NCBI GenBank assembly: GCA_905214305.1
Contig: CAJMLK010000042.1
Span: 1-22,553 of the forward strand
Reading direction: 5' to 3'
Source: an uncultured bacterium
Lineage (GTDB): Bacteria > Desulfobacterota > Desulfovibrionia > Desulfovibrionales > Desulfovibrionaceae
Length of the DNA stretch: 22,553 nucleotides
Of this stretch, positions 15,906 through 20,955 are shown in pieces. The notes below the pieces were generated by a model. The model saw nothing but the letters and a program-made list of their open reading frames with translations, did no database searches and was not told the origin of the DNA. The translations under genes and the position numbers were made by a program. The first letter of the stretch is position 1, and each line of letters begins with the position of its first letter.

Positions 15906-16062
15906 AACTTTGAAAATGCGCATTTTCAAAGTCTGTAAAACACGCATCACGGCGTGCCCGGCAGGGCACACGCTGCTACGTGCAGGCGCACCATGCCCGT
16001 GCCTTGCGGCGAAGGCTGCCGTGAGCCTTCAGAACGCCGCAAGACAGGCAGCCCTGAAGCGG
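15906..16062. repeat. Dispersed palindrome-headed intergenic repeat, copy C
   Basis: Starts with a perfect 26-bp palindrome (arm ACTTTGAAAATGC, 15907-15932), continues with CTGTAAAACACGC and a GC-rich section, and ends in CAGCCCTGAAGCG, which is also the tail of copy A. The head matches copies A and B. It lies just upstream of mfd. Confidence 0.55.
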
Positions 16063-16065
16063 CGA

Positions 16066-16089
16066 GGGGGCGGCCCAAAGGCCGCCCCC
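16066..16089 (-). terminator. GC-rich hairpin after the HesB-like genes
   Basis: GGGGGCGGCC (16066-16075) and GGCCGCCCCC (16080-16089) form a perfect 10-bp stem with a 4-base loop, about 25 bases past the stop codon of the Cys-type HesB-like gene. No U-tract follows on the minus strand. Confidence 0.55.
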
Positions 16090-16113
16090 GGTCAACTGTA
16101 CCAGTCTGCCCTG

Positions 16114-16434
16114 CTAGGCGCCGCAGCCGCCGGAGCAGCCGGAGCAGCCACCCCCGCCACTCTGGGGCAGGGGAACTGTGGGCTCCACCATGAAGCCCAT
16201 GTGAGTGAGGTCGATTTTCACGCCCTCAATCTGGCCCAGCAGGTCTTTATTGATGCAGAAGGTAAAACCGCCCTGTTCTTCGCTCTGGTCGTCTTCAGTG
16301 GCAGCGTCGATAGCCAGCGCAAGGCGCGGGCCGGTGCAACCGCCGGGCGCAAGGTAAATGCGGATATCGCTCTTTTCCTTGCCCTTGAAGTAGGCATCCA
16401 GTTCCTGACGGGCGCTTTCGGTCAATTCAAGCAT
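16114..16434 (-). CDS. HesB/IscA-like protein, Cys form
   Basis: A 106-residue A-type iron-sulfur/HesB-like protein. The signature IRIYLAPGGCTGPRLALAID places the first conserved Cys at 33; FTFCIN and a C-terminal GGGGCSGCSGGCGA follow. Known relatives bind Fe or Fe-S clusters and pass them on; the function of this short subfamily is not settled. The start is the ATG at 16432-16434, because GGAGG lies four bases upstream; a Met further 5' has none. It is the downstream partner of a close paralogue (92 bases away) whose equivalent Cys codon is UGA. It lacks the hairpin that follows that UGA. Confidence 0.9.
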   Translation of the reverse strand: MLELTESARQELDAYFKGKEKSDIRIYLAPGGCTGPRLALAIDAATEDDQSEEQGGFTFCINKDLLGQIEGVKIDLTHMGFMVEPTVPLPQSGGGGCSGCSGGCGA

Positions 16435-16526
16435 GGTTCCTCCAATATTTTTCAAGTATATAAAAAATACCGAAAAACAGGCAGATATGCTTCATCGGCC
16501 AGCGGGGGAACCAGGCTTTCGCCCGA

Positions 16527-16844
16527 TTAATGGTCGCCGCAGCTCGTGCAACTGCTGCAACCGCCGTCGCCGCTGGAAGCAAAGGGCACTTCGGGGGTTA
16601 CCGTAAAGCCCATGTAGGTCAAATCAATGGTGACGCCCTTCACTTCATCCAGCAAGGATTTGCTCATGCAGAAGGTGTACCCGGCCTGTTCCTCGGTTGA
16701 ATCCTGATCATTAGGCTCATCCAGAGCCAGTGCGAGGCGCGGGCCGCCTCAACCGGCAGAAAGATAAATCCGGATGGGATCCTTTTTCTTGTCCGCAAAG
16801 AAGGAATCGAGTTCCTTGCGGGCGTTATCGGTCAACTGAATCAT
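16527..16844 (-). CDS. HesB-like selenoprotein (in-frame UGA = Sec32)
   Basis: Reading through one UGA gives 105 residues that align along their whole length with the neighbouring Cys-type gene. Shared blocks include LTxxARxELDxxF, IRIYL, GPRLALA, GYTFCMSKSLLDEVKGVTIDLTYMGF and a Cys-rich tail ending CSSCTSCGDH. The UGA (16749-16751) sits at the conserved Cys of the CTGP motif (UGGP here; the loop is one residue shorter). An RBS (GGAGG) lies five bases before the ATG. A hairpin fitting the bacterial SECIS pattern follows the UGA (16714-16728). HesB-like selenoproteins are a known family, and selenium genes lie next door. Standard gene callers will split or miss it. The alternative, a nonsense mutation, is less likely because the frame is fully conserved on both sides. 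The selenocysteine machinery itself (selA, selB, selC, selD) is not in the window. Confidence 0.88.
16714..16728 (-). promoter_or_regulatory. Bacterial SECIS-like hairpin
   Basis: In the mRNA, GGCUC (16724-16728) and GAGCC (16714-16718) form a perfect 5-bp stem around UGGAU. It starts 20 bases after the UGA, so the loop lies about 25 bases downstream. A short stem, a small loop and a G among the first two loop bases agree with the published bSECIS pattern as I recall it. The same place in the Cys paralogue has no complementary arms. A competing stem, GAGGCG/CGCCUC, overlaps the UGA itself. Confidence 0.6.
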
Positions 16845-16872
16845 GGTGTCCTCCATATTTCTGGTGACCTAG

Positions 16873-16901
16873 TAACTAAGGCCATGCAACGACCTTGTCA
16901 A
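16873..16901 (-). promoter_or_regulatory. Promoter of the HesB-like pair with overlapping dyad
   Basis: TTGACA (16896-16901) and TAGTTA (16873-16878) have a 17-base spacer, about 30 bases before the ATG. The -10 lies inside CCTTAGTTACTAGG (16868-16881), a near-perfect dyad (CCT.AGT-T-ACTAGG) that could be an operator. pyrR starts about 70 bases away on the other strand. Confidence 0.6.
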
Positions 16902-16971
16902 TTACCAGGGGACTTTTCTTCAATCACAAAAAGCGCTACCCTTGTCTCAGCGAGATGTTACGGGAGGAAAC

Positions 16972-17511
16972 ATGGGTACAACCCTGCTGCTTGAAGAACA
17001 TGAAATGACCCGCATGCTGGAGCGCCTTGCGTCCCAGATAATGGAGCGCCACGCGGACTGCGGCCATGTCATGCTGGTGGGCATCGAGCGCCGCGGCGCC
17101 GACCTCGCCCATCGTCTGGCGGGCCTGCTGCAGGAGCGTCTGGGGCATCCCGTGCTGCTCGGCACGCTGGACATCAACCTCTACCGTGACGACTGGACAA
17201 GCCTTGAGGCCCAGCCGCATATCGGCCAGTCACGCATCCCCGCAACCGTGGACGGGCGCGTGATCATACTGGTGGACGACGTGCTCTATACTGGCCGCAC
17301 CATCCGCGCCGCCCTTGAAGCCCTGCTGGACTATGGCCGCCCCAGGGCCGTGGAACTGCTTGCCCTTATAGACCGGGGCCATCGCGAACTGCCCATACAT
17401 GCCGACTATGTGGGCCGCGCGGTCAACACCAGCCGTCAGGAACGTGTGGACGTGCTGCTTGCCGAAAGAGACGGTCAGGACGCGGTTCACCTTACGTCTG
17501 CCCCTGCATGA
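16972..17511 (+). CDS. pyrR: Bifunctional pyr operon regulator / uracil phosphoribosyltransferase PyrR
   Basis: A 179-residue PyrR-type phosphoribosyltransferase. The PRPP-binding motif VIILVDDVLYTGRTIRAAL lies at about 97-115, with MLVGIERRGADLAHRLA and LLGTLDINLYRDDW upstream. Known PyrR proteins bind pyr mRNA to cause attenuation when UMP is high and may convert uracil to UMP; the RNA-binding role cannot be confirmed here. The start is ATG at 16972 with GGGAGG four bases upstream; an earlier in-frame ATG has none. It is divergent from the HesB-like pair. No pyrimidine biosynthesis gene is adjacent, and the selenium transport cluster follows 308 bases later on the same strand. Confidence 0.93.
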   Translation: MGTTLLLEEHEMTRMLERLASQIMERHADCGHVMLVGIERRGADLAHRLAGLLQERLGHPVLLGTLDINLYRDDWTSLEAQPHIGQSRIPATVDGRVIILVDDVLYTGRTIRAALEALLDYGRPRAVELLALIDRGHRELPIHADYVGRAVNTSRQERVDVLLAERDGQDAVHLTSAPA

Positions 17512-17819
17512 CCGAAAAACACCCTGCCGGGGGCATTCTGCCTGAAACAATCCCCGGCTGTAACCTGTCGGGCGGCCACGCCGCCCCTGCCCGCGGCCCG
17601 GCCCGCGCGGCGCAACAGCAAGGAGCGCACATGCCCAAGCGCAAGACCTGACGCAAGCCCACAGGCTTCACGGTGTGGAGTATATGCGGGCGGCGGCGCG
17701 TTCTGAGCCTTGGGGGCATGGCGCGACAACCCTGACAAAACGGTAATCCTCCGTCCGCGTAAAGCGGCCATACTGGCCGTCTACGCAACGGGCGCACGCC
17801 CGCAAACAGGAGGAAAGCC
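17512..17819 (+). other. Intergenic region with a possible leader peptide ahead of yedE
   Basis: There is no ordinary gene in these 308 bases. AAGGAG five bases before an ATG at 17631 would start a six-codon frame, MPKRKT, ending in TGA at 17649-17651. The frame after the TGA stays open to 17735, and a small AAGCC-CACA-GGCTT hairpin follows the TGA. Two further hairpins, CGGCCA-TAC-TGGCCG and CGGGCG-CA-CGCCCG, lie just before the yedE ribosome binding site. I see no clear promoter. Whether any of this is a leader peptide or attenuator is speculative. Confidence 0.3.
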
Positions 17820-18914
17820 ATGAAACAGGGCTTCAACATTCTTTCCACCACCACGGGCATCATCGTGGTCGGCCTCATTTTCGGCGTATTGGCCGTATTG
17901 CTGCAACAGGCGGGCAATCCGGGCAATATGGGCATATGCGTTGTCTGCTTTAACCGCGACATTGCCGGAGCCGTGGGCCTGCACAGGGCCGACCTTGTGC
18001 AGTATCTGCGCCCGGAAATAATGGGCATGGTGCTCGGCGCTTTTGCGGCGGCCATGCTTTTTGGCGAATACAAGCCGCGCGGCGGCTCCGCACCGATTAT
18101 CCGCTTTTTTCTCGGCGCCATCGCGGGCATAGGCGCACTGGTTTTTCTGGGTTGCCCCTGGCGCGTCATTCTGCGTCTGGCCGGCGGCGATGCCCATGCC
18201 CTTTTCGGTCTGGCGGGCCTCATCGTGGGCGTTGGCGTGGGAACGGTCTTTTTTCGCATGGGCTTTTCTCTGGGCCGCAGTCAGGGGCAGGGAAAAATAT
18301 CGGGGCTTCTGCTGCCCGCGCTCATGATCGCCCTTGTGGCCCTGTACCTTGCTGACCCGCAGATAATGGGCGAAATTAAAAGCGGCGTGCTCTTCTACTC
18401 CATAAAAGGTCCCGGCTCACAGCACGCGCCGTTCATCTTTTCCCTGTGCGCCGGACTGGCTGTGGGCTTTCTGGCCCAGCGCAGCCGCTTCTGCACCATG
18501 GGCGCCCTGCGCGACGTGATCCTGTTCAACCAGTGGTTTCTGGCTCTGGGCTTTATCGCCATGTTTGTGGCGGCTCTGGTCATGAATATCAGCTTCGGCT
18601 CCTTCCACTGGGGATTTGAAAACCAGCCCGTCTCGCAGCCCAATGACCTGTGGAACTTTATGGGCATGGTTACGGCGGGCCTTGCCTTTGCCCTTGCCGG
18701 CGGCTGCCCCGGACGGCAGCTCTTTATGGCCGGTGAAGGCGACAACGACGCCTCTGTCTTTGTCATGGGCCTTATCGTCGGTACAGCAATGGCCCACAAC
18801 TTCGGCATGGCCTCAAGCCCTGCCGGCATCGGCCCCCACGGCATGGCCGCCACCCTGGCTGGCCTTGGAATTTGCCTGTGCATAGGATTTTACAACTGCA
18901 AGCGAGGCGCGTAA
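17820..18914 (+). CDS. yedE: YedE-type selenium metabolism membrane transporter (YeeE/YedE family)
   Basis: A 364-residue integral membrane protein with roughly ten hydrophobic segments. It has the YeeE/YedE signatures: GNPGNMGICVVCFNRDIAG (Cys40, Cys43), FLGCPWR (Cys112), AQRSRFCTMGALRD (Cys225) and AGGCPGRQL (Cys296). YeeE/YedE proteins transport sulfur compounds. The longer YedE subfamily, with NMGxCxxCFxRDxAG, is linked by co-occurrence to selenium utilisation and is thought to import a selenium species. The ATG is preceded by AGGAGG. Its TAA stop overlaps the ATG of the TusA-like gene (TAATG), so the two are coupled. The four genes from here to 20886 probably form one operon. Confidence 0.93.
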   Translation: MKQGFNILSTTTGIIVVGLIFGVLAVLLQQAGNPGNMGICVVCFNRDIAGAVGLHRADLVQYLRPEIMGMVLGAFAAAMLFGEYKPRGGSAPIIRFFLGAIAGIGALVFLGCPWRVILRLAGGDAHALFGLAGLIVGVGVGTVFFRMGFSLGRSQGQGKISGLLLPALMIALVALYLADPQIMGEIKSGVLFYSIKGPGSQHAPFIFSLCAGLAVGFLAQRSRFCTMGALRDVILFNQWFLALGFIAMFVAALVMNISFGSFHWGFENQPVSQPNDLWNFMGMVTAGLAFALAGGCPGRQLFMAGEGDNDASVFVMGLIVGTAMAHNFGMASSPAGIGPHGMAATLAGLGICLCIGFYNCKRGA

Positions 18915-19129
18915 TGTCTGTACTCATAGATACCCGCGGTCTTTCCTGCCCGCAGCCGGTCCTTCTTTTTCTCAATGCCGCCAAAACCGGCGATGGCCCC
19001 TTCAGCGTACTCGTCGATAACGACGCAAGCCGTGAAAACGTCAGCCGCGCGGCCCGCAACCGGGGCTTCAGCGTGGACTCGACCGATGAAGGGCAAGGCA
19101 TCACGAAACTGGAACTGCACAAGAACTGA
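18914..19129 (+). CDS. TusA/YedF-like sulfurtransferase, putative Se/S carrier
   Basis: A 71-residue protein of the TusA/SirA fold: MSVLIDTRGLSCPQPVLLFLNAAK, with the conserved Cys12 in CPQP, the residue that carries persulfide (or, by proposal, perselenide) in the family. The length matches a single TusA domain. The ATG overlaps the yedE stop by one base, with GAGG upstream. Partnership with YedE and the DUF3343 protein supports a role in handling incoming selenium or sulfur. A palindrome (19151-19177) follows and may separate it from the next gene. Confidence 0.9.
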   Translation: MSVLIDTRGLSCPQPVLLFLNAAKTGDGPFSVLVDNDASRENVSRAARNRGFSVDSTDEGQGITKLELHKN

Positions 19130-19150
19130 CGCCGGGCCTGAAGCAGATCA

Positions 19151-19177
19151 ACGTTGAAATGCTCTACATTTCAACGT
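19151..19177. repeat. Palindrome related to the dispersed repeat family, copy D
   Basis: ACGTTGAAATG and CATTTCAACGT form perfect 11-bp arms around CTCTA. The preceding GCAGATCAAC matches GCAGATTAAC before the copy B palindrome. It lies in the 210-base gap between the TusA-like and DUF3343 genes, the only loose spacing in the cluster. No T run follows, so it is not a typical terminator. Confidence 0.5.
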
Positions 19178-19339
19178 GTTCATTCCGCCGGAAAAAGCGA
19201 TTTTCGGCAGAACCCACGCCCCGGTCAAAACCGACACCCCGGAACCGCACGACACAGGACAAACGCAATTGGGTTCCGGCAGCATACAAAAGCAAACAAA
19301 CAGCCGGGCGGGCCAAGGCCCGCCCGGCGGGATGCCTGC

Positions 19340-20011
19340 ATGAACAAAACACCAAAGGGCACACACAGGGCGGACAGCGGCTTTATGGGCAGCCTTGGCC
19401 GCGCCGTCCGTGCCGTTCACTCCCTGATGGGCAAGAAAACCAGCTCCGCCCGGCAGGACAGCCCCCCTGCCCTGCAAAAGCCGTCCGCCCCCGACTCTTC
19501 ACGAGCCGTCAGCGACAGGGGTCTGCTGGTTTTCAGCCACACGGGCGAAGTCATCAAGGCAGAAAAGCACCTCCGTGCTGCCGGGCTTGACGTGGAAATC
19601 AAGGGTCCGCCGCCGCAGTTGCGCACTGGCTGCGACATGGTGATCGCCTTTGAACTGGTGAGTCAGGCCCGCGTGCTGGAAGTCCTGCACAAGGCGGGCA
19701 TTGACCCGGAACAGACAGTCAGCGCGCACGACGTGCTGCTTGAGCCTGTATCCCTTTATCAGGTGATCCATATGGATCACTGGATCATGGTGCGCGCAGC
19801 CAACATGAAGATCACCCTGGACACGCGCGACGGCCGCATCGTGAATATTTCCGGCGGGGGTTGCCCGGACGTGCCGTGGCTGGCGCACTGCCTGTGCGGT
19901 CTGCGACTTGCCGAGGCCCCGGAACCGCTCAGCCTCGGACAGACGCTCTGCTGCTACAGCCTGCAAAAAGCTTTTGAAGAACTGCGGAGGCAATATCCAT
20001 GTGGTACATAG
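19340..20011 (+). CDS. DUF3343 domain protein, putative Se/S carrier
   Basis: 223 residues. Residues 60-125 (RGLLVFSHTGEVIKAEKHLRAAGLDVEIKGPPPQLRTGCDMVIAFE) match the DUF3343 pattern, a domain proposed to carry selenium or sulfur; its likely active Cys is Cys98. A second part at 145-215 contains NISGGGCPDVPWLAHCLCG and ends LGQTLCCYSLQKAFEELRRQ, giving several more Cys; I do not recognise that part as a separate named domain. The first 55 residues are low-complexity. The start at 19340 has only a weak GGCGGG upstream, and Met16 is an alternative. The 3' end overlaps the kinase-like gene by 13 bases, which indicates one operon. Confidence 0.8.
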   Translation: MNKTPKGTHRADSGFMGSLGRAVRAVHSLMGKKTSSARQDSPPALQKPSAPDSSRAVSDRGLLVFSHTGEVIKAEKHLRAAGLDVEIKGPPPQLRTGCDMVIAFELVSQARVLEVLHKAGIDPEQTVSAHDVLLEPVSLYQVIHMDHWIMVRAANMKITLDTRDGRIVNISGGGCPDVPWLAHCLCGLRLAEAPEPLSLGQTLCCYSLQKAFEELRRQYPCGT

Positions 20012-20886
20012 CCGGCACACTGCCGGGGCCAGACCCGGTTTTTCATCAGACTGCCGCCCTTGGCCCTGCCCAGGTGTGCGATGGCTGGCTGCATCTGGCG
20101 GACGGCAGTGCCTTTCCCGTGCAGCGTGGCACAGCGGCGCTGGCCGCCGCCGCCCTTCTGACCTGCGAGACGCTGAACTTCCAGCCTCCCCGCCTGCTGC
20201 TGGCCGGAGACACCGGATCGGGAGCGGGCAGCCGCGCCCTGTACGACTGGCTTACAGATCACGTCCACGAGCTGAACCCGGACGGCATGACATTTCACTA
20301 TCTCTTCCCCGATGTGGACTGGCACAACCGTGTACTTATGGCATTGCAGGCACTGCCGAAGCCACCCATGCTGGTGGCGGACGCAGGCTTTATGTACGTG
20401 GCAAAGATGAGCGGCTATGCCGATGCCTATGACCTGTTCACCCCCGACATCGGTGAAATGGCCTTTCTTGCTGATGAAAAAGCCCCGCATCCCTTCTATA
20501 CCAGAGGTTTTCTGCTGGCCGAGGAAGAAAACGTCCCGGCCCTGCTGGAAAGAGCCAACGCCCACGGCAACTGCCCGGCCAACCTGATCATCAAGGGGCG
20601 GATTGACTACATCGTCTGCGACGGCCGCCTCACAAGCACGGTAAAAGAGCCTTCGGCAGCAGCGATGGAATGCATCGGAGGAACCGGCGATCTGGTGACA
20701 GGGATTGTAACCGCGCTTCTGGCAGGCGGCGTACCCATATGCCGGGCCAGCCTTGCGGCAGCGCGCCTTGCCCGCCTGCTGGCGGCGCACTGCACGCCCA
20801 ACCCCGGCACACAGGTGGGTGAGCTGCTGCAAAGCCTGCCGCATGTGCTCCACAACTACGGCGAGGAAGTTCTGCAACGGTCCTGA
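19999..20886 (+). CDS. Ribokinase-superfamily protein resembling NAD(P)H-hydrate dehydratase
   Basis: 295 residues. Motifs fit the NnrD/YjeF C-terminal family: LLLAGDTGSGAGSRALYDWL (about 67-85), LVADAGFMY (125-133), FTPDIGEMAFLAD (147-159, in place of TPHxGE), NLIIKGRIDYIVCDG (195-209) and GGTGDLVTGIVTALLAGG (227-244), with the catalytic-type Asp231. NnrD repairs hydrated NAD(P)H using ADP or ATP, but the divergent TPD and the gene context leave the substrate open. The ATG has GGAGG eight bases upstream and lies inside the end of the DUF3343 gene. A strong terminator follows the stop. Co-location with yedE, TusA-like and DUF3343 genes suggests a job tied to selenium metabolism or damage repair. 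Confidence 0.75.
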   Translation: MWYIAGTLPGPDPVFHQTAALGPAQVCDGWLHLADGSAFPVQRGTAALAAAALLTCETLNFQPPRLLLAGDTGSGAGSRALYDWLTDHVHELNPDGMTFHYLFPDVDWHNRVLMALQALPKPPMLVADAGFMYVAKMSGYADAYDLFTPDIGEMAFLADEKAPHPFYTRGFLLAEEENVPALLERANAHGNCPANLIIKGRIDYIVCDGRLTSTVKEPSAAAMECIGGTGDLVTGIVTALLAGGVPICRASLAAARLARLLAAHCTPNPGTQVGELLQSLPHVLHNYGEEVLQRS

Positions 20887-20896
20887 CCGGCAACAG

Positions 20897-20936
20897 ACAA
20901 GACGGCCCGCGCCAAAAGCGCGGGCCGTCTTGTTTC
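20897..20936. terminator. Strong bidirectional terminator between the selenium operon and speA
   Basis: A perfect 16-bp stem pairs 20897-20912 (ACAAGACGGCCCGCGC) with 20918-20933 around CAAAA. TTT is in the + direction, and an A-run on the right gives T-rich sequence when approached from speA. The two operons converge here. Confidence 0.85.
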
Positions 20937-20955
20937 AAAAAGCCTGTTTTTCAGT

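Noticed and set aside
16749..16751. Reading the UGA as a nonsense mutation making a HesB pseudogene
   Set aside because: The frame is intact on both sides, the UGA is at the conserved Cys position, a SECIS-like hairpin follows and selenium genes are adjacent.
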